A stretch of DNA of 64,000 bases from Lachnospiraceae bacterium (GTDB lineage: Bacteria > Bacillota > Clostridia > Lachnospirales > Lachnospiraceae). Made by a program: the position numbers and the translations under genes. Of the stretch, positions 16,530-25,667 are shown one piece after another; position 1 is the stretch's first letter; each line of letters opens with the position of its first letter. The DNA is taken from positions 1 to 64,000 of the forward strand of contig CAAGSD010000035.1 in NCBI GenBank assembly GCA_900772845.1. Direction: 5' to 3'. The notes below the pieces were generated by a model, which saw only the letters and a program-made list of their open reading frames with translations, was not told the origin of the DNA and did no database searches.

Positions 16530-16545
16530 ATGAAAGTACTTACAT
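16530..16545. promoter_or_regulatory. Operator O2, ATGAAAGTACTTACAT
   Basis: Matches the O1 dyad with one changed base in the left arm and sits at the uxaB start point, an ideal place for repression. A further CTTAC half-site-like sequence follows at 16549. Confidence 0.65.
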
Positions 16546-16577
16546 AAACTTACTACAAAACAGAACCAAAGACAGTG

Positions 16578-16619
16578 CCCCGGACGGTGTAACAGATTCG
16601 CTTGTAAGGCGTTCCGGGG
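16578..16619 (+). other. Hairpin in the uxaB leader
   Basis: CCCCGGACG (16578-16586) pairs with CGTTCCGGGG (16610-16619) with one bulged T. No poly-T follows, so it is not a terminator; it may protect the mRNA 5' end. Confidence 0.45.
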
Positions 16620-16692
16620 AAAGTAAGTGCAGGTAATAGAGTGCCGTAAGACGGTGCAGATAGGATACGCCAAGCGTAGAATGGAGGACAAA

Positions 16693-18153
16693 ATGGATAT
16701 CTTAAACAAGGCAAAGACCGGTAAAAAGGAGAGACCTATCAAGGTCGTACAGTTCGGTGAGGGTAATTTCTTACGTGGATTCGTAGATTACATGATCGAC
16801 ATCGCTAATGAGCAGGGCAAGTTCGATGGAGACATCGTTCTGATCAAACCCATCGAGTTCGGTAATCTGGATATGTTCCACAAGCAGGACTGCCAGTATA
16901 CTGTATCCCTTCGCGGTAATGTAAACGGTGAAGCCAAGATCATCAATAGAGTCGTAACCAGCGTAGCAGACGCTGTAGACACTTACAATGAATATGACAA
17001 GTACATGGGACTTGCCGAGATCGATACCTTACGTTTTGTAGTATCCAACACCACTGAGGCAGGTATCGTATATGATGATACCGATAAGTTTGAATTAGAG
17101 CCTCCCAAGACTTTCCCCGGCAAGCTGACCAAGTTCTTATATCACAGATTTGAGACCTTCAAGGGTGATATGAGCAAGGGTCTGGTAATGCTTCCCGTAG
17201 AGCTGATCGACGACAACGGTATTATGCTGAAGAAGTGCGTAATGCAGCTGATCGAGCTGTGGGGACTGGGCGATGAGTTCAAGAAATGGGTAGACGAGGC
17301 ATGTGTATTCACCTCTACTCTGGTTGACCGTATCATTACCGGTTATCCCCGTGCTACCGAGAAGGAAGAGTGGGAGAAGCTGGGTTACGAAGACCACATC
17401 ATGGTAACCGGTGAGCCGTTTGCTCTGTGGGTTATCGAATCCGCTAAGGACATCAGCAAGGAGTTCCCTCTTCCCGATGCAGGACTTCCTGTGATCTTCA
17501 CTGACAATCAGAAGCCTTACAAGCAGAGAAAGGTTCGTATCCTGAACGGTGCACATACCTCTTTCGTACTGGCTTCTTACCTGTGCGGCAACGACATCGT
17601 AAGACAGTCCATGCATGACGATGATATCCGTAACTTCATGCTGAAGACCATTTATGACGAAGTGATCCCTACCCTGTCTCTGCCTGAGGAGGAACTGAAA
17701 CAGTTCGCAGGTGAGGTTGTAAACCGTTTCGACAACCCCTATGTAGATCATGCGCTGCTTGCTATCTCCTTAAACTCCGTATCCAAGTGGAGAGCAAGAT
17801 GTATGCCCAGCCTGTTAGGCTATGTTGAGAAGACCGGTAAGCTTCCCGCTCATCTGACCTTCTCCATCGCAGCACTGATGGCATTTTACCATGGCACCGA
17901 GATCCGTGATAAGGCTCTGATCGGTCACAGAAACGGTCAGGAATACAACATCATGGATGACAAGGCAGTTCTGGAGTTCTTCGCAGCGAACTGTGAGAAG
18001 GACACACAGACGTTCGTAACTTCCTTCCTTGGCAATGAAGACTTCTTCGGTCAGGATCTGAACAAGGTTCCCGGACTGACCGATGCAGTTGCAGCATACC
18101 TGGATGATATTAAGGCAAATGGCATGAGGGCAGCATTATGCAAGATTTCTTAA
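16693..18153 (+). CDS. uxaB: Tagaturonate reductase (altronate oxidoreductase) UxaB
   Basis: About 486 residues of the mannitol-dehydrogenase superfamily; reduces tagaturonate to altronate with NADH. The Rossmann start VVQFGEGNFLRGFVDYM is characteristic of UxaB, as are VSNTTEAGI, DNQKPYKQRKVRILNGAHT and the C-terminal dehydrogenase domain. Close linkage to uxaA supports UxaB rather than fructuronate reductase UxuB. ATG 16693 is preferred over upstream in-frame ATGs (16627, 16681) because GGAGG (16683-16687) sits five bases before it. Overlaps uxaA by 16 bases. Confidence 0.94.
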   Translation: MDILNKAKTGKKERPIKVVQFGEGNFLRGFVDYMIDIANEQGKFDGDIVLIKPIEFGNLDMFHKQDCQYTVSLRGNVNGEAKIINRVVTSVADAVDTYNEYDKYMGLAEIDTLRFVVSNTTEAGIVYDDTDKFELEPPKTFPGKLTKFLYHRFETFKGDMSKGLVMLPVELIDDNGIMLKKCVMQLIELWGLGDEFKKWVDEACVFTSTLVDRIITGYPRATEKEEWEKLGYEDHIMVTGEPFALWVIESAKDISKEFPLPDAGLPVIFTDNQKPYKQRKVRILNGAHTSFVLASYLCGNDIVRQSMHDDDIRNFMLKTIYDEVIPTLSLPEEELKQFAGEVVNRFDNPYVDHALLAISLNSVSKWRARCMPSLLGYVEKTGKLPAHLTFSIAALMAFYHGTEIRDKALIGHRNGQEYNIMDDKAVLEFFAANCEKDTQTFVTSFLGNEDFFGQDLNKVPGLTDAVAAYLDDIKANGMRAALCKIS

Positions 18154-19631
18154 AAATTAATGACAATGATAATGTAGTCGTAGCATTAAATACGATTCCT
18201 GCCGGTGAGAAGATCACAGTCTCTGTAGGTGACGGTCAGAAGACCGTTACCGCCAGAGAGGAGATCCCCGCAGGACATAAGATGGCGATCTGTGACATTC
18301 CCGAGGGCGGCGAGGTCATTAAATACGGTTACCGTATCGGTAATGCCAAGGAGAACATCGCAGAGGGCAGCTGGATCCATACTCATAATGTAAAGACCGC
18401 TCTGGGCGATCTGCTGGAGTATACCTACAACCCCACTCCCGTAGAGGAGAAGAAGACGGAAGACGTGACTTTCATGGGCTTCAACCGTCCCGATGGCAAA
18501 GTAGGTGTTCGTAACGAGATCTGGGTCATTCCCACCGTTGGCTGTGTCAACAACGTGGCAACCGCCATCGCAAAGCAGGCTAATGCATTCGTTAAGGGCA
18601 GTGTGGAAGAAGTTATCGCATTCCCTCATCCCTATGGTTGTTCCCAGATGGGCGACGATCAGGAGCATACCCGTAAGATCCTGGCAGACCTGATCAATCA
18701 TCCCAATGCAGGCGGCGTTCTGGTACTGGGACTGGGCTGTGAGAACAGCAATATTGATGTATTAAAGCCTTACATCGGCGATTATGATGAGAACCGTGTG
18801 AAATTCCTGGTATGCCAGGAGCACGAGGACGAGATCGCAGACTCCGTAGAGATCATCAAGAGTCTGATCGATCACGCTTCCAAATTCGAGAGAGAGCCCA
18901 TCAGCGTCAGCAAACTGGTCATCGGCATGAAGTGCGGCGGCAGTGACGGACTGTCCGGCATTACTGCGAATCCTTTGGTAGGACGTTTCTCCGATCTGCT
19001 GATCTCCAAGGGTGGTACCACCATCCTGACCGAGGTTCCCGAGATGTTCGGTGCAGAGACCATTCTGATGAACCGTTGTGCCAACGAGGAACTGTTCCAC
19101 CAGACCGTAGATCTGATCAATGACTTCAAGAACTACTTCAAGAGCCACAATCAGACCATCTACGAGAATCCTTCTCCGGGTAATAAAAAGGGTGGTATCT
19201 CCACTCTGGAGGATAAGTCTTTAGGTTGTACCCAGAAGTCCGGCAGTGCTCTGGTCAAGGGCGTACTGCAGTATGGCGATACCGTGAAGACTCCGGGACT
19301 GAACCTTCTGTCCGCACCGGGCAACGATCTGGTAGCAGCTACCGCACTGGCGGCAGCAGGAGCACACATCGTACTGTTTACCACAGGAAGAGGAACTCCC
19401 TTTGCATCTCCGGTTCCGACCATGAAGATCGCTACCAACTCTCGCCTGGCAGGCAAGAAGTCCAACTGGATCGATTTCAATGCCGGCGTACTGGTAGAGG
19501 ATAAGACCATGGAAGAGGAGACACAGGCTTTGTTTGATCTGGTAGTGGAGACCGCTTCCGGCAGACAGGTATGCAGCGAGGCAGCAGGCTTCCATGATAT
19601 GGCTATTTTTAAGCAGGGTGTAACTCTGTAA
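18138..19631 (+). CDS. uxaA: Altronate dehydratase UxaA
   Basis: A 497-residue enzyme that dehydrates altronate to 2-keto-3-deoxygluconate. It has an N-terminal SAF-type domain (about residues 1-95, INDNDNVVVALNTIPAGEKI), then the large catalytic domain with GRVRNEIWVIPTVGCVNN-like core, FPHPYGCSQMGDD, LGLGCEN and MKCGGSDGLSGITANP. The start lies inside the 3' end of uxaB, so the two are translationally coupled. Enzymes for KDG phosphorylation and cleavage are not in this window. Confidence 0.96.
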   Translation: MQDFLKINDNDNVVVALNTIPAGEKITVSVGDGQKTVTAREEIPAGHKMAICDIPEGGEVIKYGYRIGNAKENIAEGSWIHTHNVKTALGDLLEYTYNPTPVEEKKTEDVTFMGFNRPDGKVGVRNEIWVIPTVGCVNNVATAIAKQANAFVKGSVEEVIAFPHPYGCSQMGDDQEHTRKILADLINHPNAGGVLVLGLGCENSNIDVLKPYIGDYDENRVKFLVCQEHEDEIADSVEIIKSLIDHASKFEREPISVSKLVIGMKCGGSDGLSGITANPLVGRFSDLLISKGGTTILTEVPEMFGAETILMNRCANEELFHQTVDLINDFKNYFKSHNQTIYENPSPGNKKGGISTLEDKSLGCTQKSGSALVKGVLQYGDTVKTPGLNLLSAPGNDLVAATALAAAGAHIVLFTTGRGTPFASPVPTMKIATNSRLAGKKSNWIDFNAGVLVEDKTMEEETQALFDLVVETASGRQVCSEAAGFHDMAIFKQGVTL

Positions 19632-19648
19632 AAGATCATACACAAAAC

Positions 19649-19690
19649 GGCGTTCTTTTGTTACAATAAACGGGCAGGAGAACGCCTTTG
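19649..19690 (+). terminator. Weak terminator-like hairpin after uxaA
   Basis: GGCGTTCT (19649-19656) pairs with AGAACGCC (19679-19686) around a 22-base loop, followed by TTTGTT. It may reduce rather than stop transcription into the next gene, whose ribosome binding site is close behind. Confidence 0.45.
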
Positions 19691-19706
19691 TTATATAGGA
19701 GGAATC

Positions 19707-20180
19707 ATGACAATTCAGGAAATCAAGGCACTTCCACGCACGGAGGAAGGCATTTTCAATCTGGCAGCCGTGCAGCAGAGCGCAGGCCTGGGCAACATTT
19801 ATCAGGCGGCGGATCTGGTGTATCCCGTCTATGCGGCCTATGAGACCACGGAGAATAAAAAGGAAGGCTATCCGGATATCATGGCGCAGATGCGTGTGCT
19901 GAAAAAACATGCAGATAGTGAATTTACCGCAGCAAACGGTGCAGATTACACAGCGGCAGTGCTTCATACCGTAGAGCAGATCAGCCCGGAGATCTATGAG
20001 AATTACAGAGAGCTTCTGGATGATTTCCGCAGTGCGGTAAAGTGTATGCTGGAGCAGTATTATGATGAGAAAGCGAAAAAGTTCACTATGGACGATACCG
20101 CAAAAAAAGTATTCTGTGATGCCGTACAGAAGGCATGCGGGGAATATTTACTTTTAGCGGAAAAATATCAGATGTGTTGA
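19707..20180 (+). CDS. Uncharacterised 157-residue protein in the pectin cluster
   Basis: Not confidently recognised. No signal peptide or membrane segment; mostly helical, acidic. The stretch around residues 30-65 (IYQAADLVYPVYAAYET, EGYPDIMAQMRVLKKH) faintly recalls a helix pair of GH88/GH105 unsaturated uronyl hydrolases, but the protein is far too short for that (alpha/alpha)6 barrel and shows no catalytic Asp motif. It could be a shrunken remnant or an accessory protein. Location between uxaA and a GH28 enzyme suggests a role in oligogalacturonide use. ATATAGGAGGAATC precedes ATG 19707. Confidence 0.75.
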   Translation: MTIQEIKALPRTEEGIFNLAAVQQSAGLGNIYQAADLVYPVYAAYETTENKKEGYPDIMAQMRVLKKHADSEFTAANGADYTAAVLHTVEQISPEIYENYRELLDDFRSAVKCMLEQYYDEKAKKFTMDDTAKKVFCDAVQKACGEYLLLAEKYQMC

Positions 20181-20219
20181 CTATTCAGAGATATTCTGCA
20201 AGAACGGTTTTGCGAATCA

Positions 20220-20228
20220 TGATATAAT
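20220..20228 (+). promoter_or_regulatory. Extended -10 promoter for the GH28 gene
   Basis: TG-A-TATAAT (20220-20228) is a perfect extended -10 located 19 bases before ATG 20247. No good -35 is visible. The very short leader would only just include the GAGAGG ribosome binding site, so this call is tentative. Confidence 0.35.
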
Positions 20229-20246
20229 AACGAGAGGAAACAGCGC

Positions 20247-21803
20247 ATGGAAATCAGACATATTATGCATACTGCCCGCAGTGCGGCCATAGAGATCGCA
20301 GACGGCGGCAGATATTTTACAAAACAGCCCATAGAATTACGAGTAAACGGTGAGACCACTCTGACCACTGAGAAGACGATCACTTCCCTGTTTGGCTTGA
20401 AGCCGGATCAGAAATATGTGGTGGAAGCATATGTGAACGGTGAAAAGCAGGGTGAAGTATCCTTCAAGACAGATTACGAGTATGTGACCCTGGATGTGAC
20501 CAGATTCGGTGCCAAAGGTGACGGTGAGCATGATGATACCCACTTTATCCAGGCTGCCATTATGGCATGCCCGGTGAACAGCAGAGTATATTTCCCGGCA
20601 GGAACCTATCGCATCACCAGCCTGTTCTTAAAGAGCCATATCCGGATCGAACTGGCAGAGGGTGCAGAGCTTAAGGCTTTTACCGACAGAGAGAAATTCC
20701 CTACATTCCCCGGTATGCTGCAAAGCTATGATGAGACCGACGAGTACAATCTCGGCACCTGGGAGGGCAATCCCTTACCTATGTTCTCCGGCATCATCTG
20801 CGGTATCGGTGCAGAAGACGTGGTGATCTACGGACAGGGTAAGATCAACGGCAACGCTTCGAAAGAAAACTGGTGGAAGGATCCCAAGGTCATGAACATC
20901 GCCTTCCGCCCCAGACTGTTTTTCATCAGCGGATGTAAAAATGTGACTTTGCAGGGAGTGACCTTCTGCAATTCCCCTTCCTGGACCCTGCATCCTTATT
21001 TCAGTAATGATCTGAAATTCATCGGTGTGACCGTGCAGAATCCCAGCGATTCTCCCAACACCGACGGACTGGACCCGGAATCCTGTAAAAATGTGGAGAT
21101 CCTGGGTGTGCGTTTCTCTCTGGGAGATGACTGTATCGCAGTCAAGAGCGGCAAGATCTATATGGGCAAAAAGCACAAGACTCCTTCCGAGAACATCCAC
21201 ATCCGCCAGTGCCTGATGGAGAACGGCCACGGTGCCGTAACTCTGGGAAGTGAAATGGCAGGCGGCGTGGTAAACCTGACGGTGGAGGACTGTATTTTCC
21301 GTCATACGGACAGAGGACTGCGTATCAAGACCCGCCGCGGCAGAGGGAAAGATGCGATTTTAAGCAATATTATTTTCCGGAATCTGACCCTGGATCATGT
21401 AATGACACCGCTTGTGGTCAACTGCTTCTATTTCTGTGATCCCGACGGCAAGACCACCTATGTACAGTCCAGAGATGTCTACCCTGTGGATGACAGAACA
21501 CCGCAGGTGAAAAAGATGGTATTTGAAAATATGGAATGCACTAACTGCCATGTGGCAGCTGCGTTTTTCGACGGACTTCCTGAGCAGAAGATCGAGGAGA
21601 TCTACATGAAGGACATTTCCATCAGTTATGCTGAGGATGCAAAATGTGATGTGCCCGCCATGTCGGAGGGCGTTGAAAAAAGCAGCAAGAGAGGTCTTTT
21701 TGCCAGAAATGTTGCCAAACTGACACTGGACAATGTGAAGATCGAGGGACAGGCCGGAGAGGCTTACGAGCTGGAAGGCGTGGATGAGCTGATCCGGCAC
21801 TGA
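20247..21803 (+). CDS. GH28 polygalacturonase-type glycoside hydrolase
   Basis: A 518-residue protein with an N-terminal fibronectin-III-like domain (about residues 25-75) and a right-handed parallel beta-helix of family GH28. The catalytic motifs are all present: NTDGLD (about 270), GDDC (about 293), GHG (about 327) and RIK (about 355). It hydrolyses alpha-1,4-galacturonosyl bonds. No signal peptide is seen, so it probably works in the cytoplasm on imported oligogalacturonides, feeding galacturonate to UxaC. GAGAGGAAACAGCGC precedes ATG 20247. Confidence 0.93.
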   Translation: MEIRHIMHTARSAAIEIADGGRYFTKQPIELRVNGETTLTTEKTITSLFGLKPDQKYVVEAYVNGEKQGEVSFKTDYEYVTLDVTRFGAKGDGEHDDTHFIQAAIMACPVNSRVYFPAGTYRITSLFLKSHIRIELAEGAELKAFTDREKFPTFPGMLQSYDETDEYNLGTWEGNPLPMFSGIICGIGAEDVVIYGQGKINGNASKENWWKDPKVMNIAFRPRLFFISGCKNVTLQGVTFCNSPSWTLHPYFSNDLKFIGVTVQNPSDSPNTDGLDPESCKNVEILGVRFSLGDDCIAVKSGKIYMGKKHKTPSENIHIRQCLMENGHGAVTLGSEMAGGVVNLTVEDCIFRHTDRGLRIKTRRGRGKDAILSNIIFRNLTLDHVMTPLVVNCFYFCDPDGKTTYVQSRDVYPVDDRTPQVKKMVFENMECTNCHVAAAFFDGLPEQKIEEIYMKDISISYAEDAKCDVPAMSEGVEKSSKRGLFARNVAKLTLDNVKIEGQAGEAYELEGVDELIRH

Positions 21804-21879
21804 ATAATGAGCGCACGCTGTAGTACGACAAACATAAGAGGATACGGCTCGAGCGCCGTGATCGGAATGGAGGAAAATT

Positions 21880-22716
21880 ATGCAGTTAGGAATCCGTTTA
21901 CATGACACGAAAAAGCTTCCTTTTGAGGAACGTATTGCCAATGTCCATGAACTGGGCTTTGCCTGCGGACATCTGGCTCCCGGAAAGGTGATCAGCGAGT
22001 TCCCCACCACGGATGAGGCACTGACCCCGGGACTTGCCATGTATATGAAAAATGTATTTGCGAAAAATCAGGTGGATGTTGCAGTGCTGGGATGCTATTT
22101 GAACCTGGCAAACCCCAACCCGGAGCAACTTGCGAAAATTACCCACCGCTATATGGCACATATCCGTTTTGCCTCCTGGCTGGGCTGCGGTGTGGTGGGA
22201 ACCGAGACCGGTGCCCCCAACGAGACTTATACTGCGGTACCGGAATGCCACGGAGAAGAGGCATTGCAGACCTTTATCACCAACTTACGCCCGGTAGTAA
22301 AATATGCGGAGCAGATGGGCGTTGTCATGGCCATCGAGCCGGTATGGAAGCATATTGTATATAATCCCGCCAGAGCCAGAAGAGTGCTGGATGAGATCAA
22401 TTCTCCTAACCTTCAGATCATCCTGGATCCGGTGAACCTGCTGGATTACTGCAATTACAAGGATCAGGTGGCAATCGTGGATGAAGCCATCGACCTGCTG
22501 GGTGAGGATGTGGCTATGGTCCATCTGAAAGATTTTATTCCCGAGGACGGGAAGCTTCGTTCTGTAGGCTGCGGTCTGGGACAGATGGATTATACTTCTG
22601 TATTGAAGTTTATGAAGGAGCGCAAGCCCTTTATCCATGCCACACTGGAGGATACTACACCGGAAAATAATGTTCAGGTGAAAAATTTTATTCAGGGACT
22701 CTATGACAATCTGTAA
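21880..22716 (+). CDS. Sugar phosphate isomerase/epimerase family protein
   Basis: A 278-residue TIM-barrel protein of the AP-endonuclease-2/xylose-isomerase-like family. Likely metal ligands are Glu in AIEPVW, Asp in ILDPVNLLDY, His in VHLKDF and Glu in ATLEDT. Members isomerise or epimerise sugars or inositols; the exact substrate is unknown. It follows the GH28 gene with GGAGG before the ATG and a short ACGGC/GCCGT hairpin in the gap, and is probably the last gene of the pectin group. Confidence 0.85.
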   Translation: MQLGIRLHDTKKLPFEERIANVHELGFACGHLAPGKVISEFPTTDEALTPGLAMYMKNVFAKNQVDVAVLGCYLNLANPNPEQLAKITHRYMAHIRFASWLGCGVVGTETGAPNETYTAVPECHGEEALQTFITNLRPVVKYAEQMGVVMAIEPVWKHIVYNPARARRVLDEINSPNLQIILDPVNLLDYCNYKDQVAIVDEAIDLLGEDVAMVHLKDFIPEDGKLRSVGCGLGQMDYTSVLKFMKERKPFIHATLEDTTPENNVQVKNFIQGLYDNL

Positions 22717-22782
22717 AGATGTGCTATACTCTTACGAGAGTATTCCCAGTAAAATAGTAGGAACAATATAAGTAATTGCGAG

Positions 22783-22821
22783 AGGACACATGGGAGACTT
22801 AGAATTCCGTGTGTTCTTTTT
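22783..22821 (+). terminator. Terminator ending the pectin operon
   Basis: AGGACACATGG (22783-22793) pairs with CCGTGTGTTCT (22807-22817) with two G-T type pairs, followed by TTTTT. Located between the isomerase gene and tcdA. Confidence 0.8.
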
Positions 22822-22851
22822 ATCATTATAGAAGAAAAGGATTGCACGCAT

Positions 22852-23610
22852 ATGTTAAACGAATTTTCCAGAACTGAATTATTGATCGGCAAGGAGGCAA
22901 TGCAGCACCTGTACGGAGCCAGAGTGGCGGTATTCGGTATCGGCGGTGTCGGCGGCTATGTGGTGGAAGCCCTGGCGCGCAGCGGTGTCGGCGCTTTTGA
23001 CCTGGTGGACGATGACAAAGTATGTCTGACCAATATCAACCGGCAGATCATTGCCACCCGGAAGACCATCGGTAAATACAAAGTGGATGTCTGTGCAGAG
23101 CGGATTCTGTCGATCAATCCGGAGGCAAAGGTGACGGTGCACAAGTGCTTCTACCTGCCGGAGACGGCGGATCAGTTCGACTTTTCACAATATGATTATG
23201 TCGTGGATGCGGTGGATACCGTAACGGCGAAGCTGGAGATCATTATGCAGGCGAAGGCTGCGGGCGTTCCCGTTATCAGCTGCATGGGCGCCGGCAACAA
23301 GCTGGATCCGACCCAGTTCCACGTAGCGGATATTTACAAGACCACCATGTGCCCCTTGGCAAAGGTCATGCGCAGAGAGCTGAAAAAGCGCGGTGTGAAG
23401 AAGCTTAAAGTGGTATATTCCACCGAAGCTTCCGTAAAGCCTCTGGAAAACATGGAAAACAGCTGTAGAACCGGCTGTGTATGCCCTCCCGGTTCCACTC
23501 ATAAATGTACCGACAGAAGAGCTATCCCCGGAAGCATTTCTTTTGTTCCGTCTGTAGCGGGACTGATCCTGGCAGGGGAAGTGATCAAGGATCTGATTGC
23601 GGAAAAGTAA
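22852..23610 (+). CDS. tcdA: tRNA threonylcarbamoyladenosine dehydratase TcdA
   Basis: A 252-residue ThiF/E1-like enzyme that cyclises N6-threonylcarbamoyladenosine at tRNA position 37 using ATP. The nucleotide-binding GIGGVGGYVVEALARSGVG, LVDDDKVCLTNINRQI, VVDAVDTV and the C-terminal GSISFVPSVAGLILAGEVI are diagnostic of TcdA (CsdL). A Cys-rich patch (CRTGCVCPPGS) is present. It appears to be a single gene with AAAGG upstream. Confidence 0.92.
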   Translation: MLNEFSRTELLIGKEAMQHLYGARVAVFGIGGVGGYVVEALARSGVGAFDLVDDDKVCLTNINRQIIATRKTIGKYKVDVCAERILSINPEAKVTVHKCFYLPETADQFDFSQYDYVVDAVDTVTAKLEIIMQAKAAGVPVISCMGAGNKLDPTQFHVADIYKTTMCPLAKVMRRELKKRGVKKLKVVYSTEASVKPLENMENSCRTGCVCPPGSTHKCTDRRAIPGSISFVPSVAGLILAGEVIKDLIAEK

Positions 23611-23658
23611 GGGATCCTACATCAACTGCACAAAAATGTCACAAATTGAAAAATTCAG

Positions 23659-23687
23659 TTGAGGCGAAGAAAATGGTGCGGTATAAT
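23659..23687 (+). promoter_or_regulatory. Promoter for the chemoreceptor gene
   Basis: TTGAGG (23659-23664) and TATAAT (23682-23687) with a 17-base spacer, about 130 bases before the start codon. No sigma-28-type box was found. Confidence 0.6.
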
Positions 23688-23817
23688 TCTTATATATATT
23701 TGATACTTACGGATGGTTTCGTACCGGGTGCTCTCACAGGCCGGTTTGATATACGTATATCCGGGCAGTATCATAAATCTTAGGTATTACAAGGGTACAA
23801 AGGAGGTTGCTTTATTC

Positions 23818-25581
23818 ATGACAGTGGTAAAACAGGAACAGAACGAAGGGGAAAACGGAACGATACAATTAAACGGAATCAAGGATCTTAAAGGCAGAAA
23901 GGGAGCAAATCTGATTGTAAAGATTCTGGCACTGGTACTGGTGCCGATGCTGGTTATCGTTATTTTTGCTTCGCTGGCACTGGATGCAGTGGGAGATGAT
24001 ACGGCAGAACGTCTGGTGAGGGAAGAACTGGTTGCAACCGAATATGCCATGCAGCTGAATCTGAACAATGCATCGGAAGAGGGATTCCGCTACGAGAACG
24101 GAGTACTTTATAAAGGAGAGATCAACTTAAGCGATAATCTGGTATTTCTGGAGACTTTTAAGGAAAATACCGGTGTGGATGTTGCGTTGTTCTGGGGAAA
24201 AGAACTTGCTGTATCTGATATCAAAGAATCCGGCATCCGGTTGAATGATGCGGTAGCTGATCAGGTGCTGGCGGGAGAAAATTATTACAGTACTTCCGTG
24301 AAACTGGGCAGTGAACGTTATTATGCGTACATGACACCAATCTATGGGGAAGATGGTCAAAATGCGGTCGGTATCCTCGCCGTGGCACTTCCGGTGAAAG
24401 ATATAGCGGCAGTTTACAGTCACGTGGTTTCTTCCAATACGATTTTTCTAGTGGTATTGCTGTTGGTGTTCTGCGTGTCTACCATATTGGTTGTGACATT
24501 GATCTCCAAAGCATTATTAAGGGTGGTATCGAATCTGGATCTGGTAGCTGAAGGCAAACTGGACTTTGCGGTATCCGGTAAACTGATCAACCGTACCGAT
24601 GAAGTGGGAAAGATCGCGAGAGCAGTGAACTCCGTAGTGACCGGATTCTCCAGGATCATTACAGATATTCATCATTCCATGAAGGATATGAATGCGTTTA
24701 CCGGTACTTTTACCAGCAATTTTGACAGTATCGGAGAGTCCATTTCTTCTGTAAATACAGCTGTGAATGAGATTGCCCAGGGAGCTACCACACAGGCAGC
24801 GGATACCCAGAAGGTCAGCGAGAGCATGAGCGAGATGAGCAATGCGCTGAACCGTACCGCAGACAGCGTTAATGCCTTAAGCAGCAGCGCTGCCAACATG
24901 AAGGAGAGCAATGCTACCGTGGACAGCACGCTGAAGGAGCTGTTGGAGATCAGCTCTCATACACAGCAGTCGGTGGATCAGGTGCAGGAGCAGACCAATA
25001 TCACCAACGAGTCCGCACAGGCGATTCAGGCAGCAACGGATATCATTGCAGGTATTGCGAACCAGACCAATCTGCTGTCCTTAAATGCCAGCATTGAGGC
25101 AGCAAGAGCCGGTGAGATGGGCAAGGGATTTGCTGTTGTAGCAGAAGAGATCCGAGGTCTGGCTGACCAGTCCAAGGAATCTGCAGACAAGATCCGCGGC
25201 ATTGTAGAGAATCTGATCAGCAATTCCAACCAGAGCGTTCAGATCATGAACGGTGTGGTAGGTGAGATCCATCAGCAGAACGAGAAGCTGGGTAACACGC
25301 TGAATGTCTTCAGCACCCTGAACCAGGAGGTTCAGAAGGTAGTCGGTGAGATCAATGTGATCTCCGGTGAGCTGGATCATATTGAGAGTTATAAGACGGA
25401 TGTAGTGGAGAAGATGGATGGACTTACCGAGATCTCCCAGAACAATGCGGCAAGCACCGAAGAGACCGCAGCTACCATGGATCAGTTGGCGGAGATCGTG
25501 GAGGATTGCCGACAGGCTACCACACAGCTGAATGAAATTGCGGATTCGCTGAATGCAAATGCGAAGAAATTCCAGCTTTAA
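23818..25581 (+). CDS. Methyl-accepting chemotaxis protein
   Basis: A transmembrane chemoreceptor of about 587 residues: cytoplasmic start, TM1 (about 35-57), extracellular single-Cache-like domain (about 60-195), TM2 (about 200-225), HAMP (about 225-280) and a signalling domain whose tip reads AGIANQTNLLSLNASIEAARAGE-type sequence (consensus hairpin tip seen as LNASIEAARAGEMGKGFAV). It reports an unknown ligand to CheA/CheW. ATG 23818 has GGAGG 11 bases upstream; an in-frame ATG at 23713 without a ribosome binding site is rejected. Confidence 0.93.
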   Translation: MTVVKQEQNEGENGTIQLNGIKDLKGRKGANLIVKILALVLVPMLVIVIFASLALDAVGDDTAERLVREELVATEYAMQLNLNNASEEGFRYENGVLYKGEINLSDNLVFLETFKENTGVDVALFWGKELAVSDIKESGIRLNDAVADQVLAGENYYSTSVKLGSERYYAYMTPIYGEDGQNAVGILAVALPVKDIAAVYSHVVSSNTIFLVVLLLVFCVSTILVVTLISKALLRVVSNLDLVAEGKLDFAVSGKLINRTDEVGKIARAVNSVVTGFSRIITDIHHSMKDMNAFTGTFTSNFDSIGESISSVNTAVNEIAQGATTQAADTQKVSESMSEMSNALNRTADSVNALSSSAANMKESNATVDSTLKELLEISSHTQQSVDQVQEQTNITNESAQAIQAATDIIAGIANQTNLLSLNASIEAARAGEMGKGFAVVAEEIRGLADQSKESADKIRGIVENLISNSNQSVQIMNGVVGEIHQQNEKLGNTLNVFSTLNQEVQKVVGEINVISGELDHIESYKTDVVEKMDGLTEISQNNAASTEETAATMDQLAEIVEDCRQATTQLNEIADSLNANAKKFQL

Positions 25582-25613
25582 TTTGGCTAGGTGGGATAAA
25601 TAGAGGAAGAGCA

Positions 25614-25650
25614 AGGGGGCACTGCTACATAATTGTGGCAGTGCCCTTTC
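25614..25650 (+). terminator. Terminator between chemoreceptor and sigma factor
   Basis: GGGCACTGC (25617-25625) pairs perfectly with GCAGTGCCC (25638-25646), extended by A/G-T pairs, with TTTC after it. It lies just before the sigma factor ribosome binding site and covers an alternative upstream GTG. Confidence 0.7.
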
Positions 25651-25667
25651 TGGAAAGGAGAAAGCCT

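Larger units (their letters stand above)
16268..16692. other. Divergent control region between lacI and uxaB (425 bp)
   Basis: This gene-free stretch holds a near-consensus promoter for each direction, two matching 16-bp operators about 195 bp apart, and a plus-strand 5' leader of roughly 160 bases with at least one stable hairpin (16578-16619) and a smaller CCGT-AAG-ACGG hairpin before the uxaB ribosome binding site. No protein-coding reading is supported. Confidence 0.8.
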
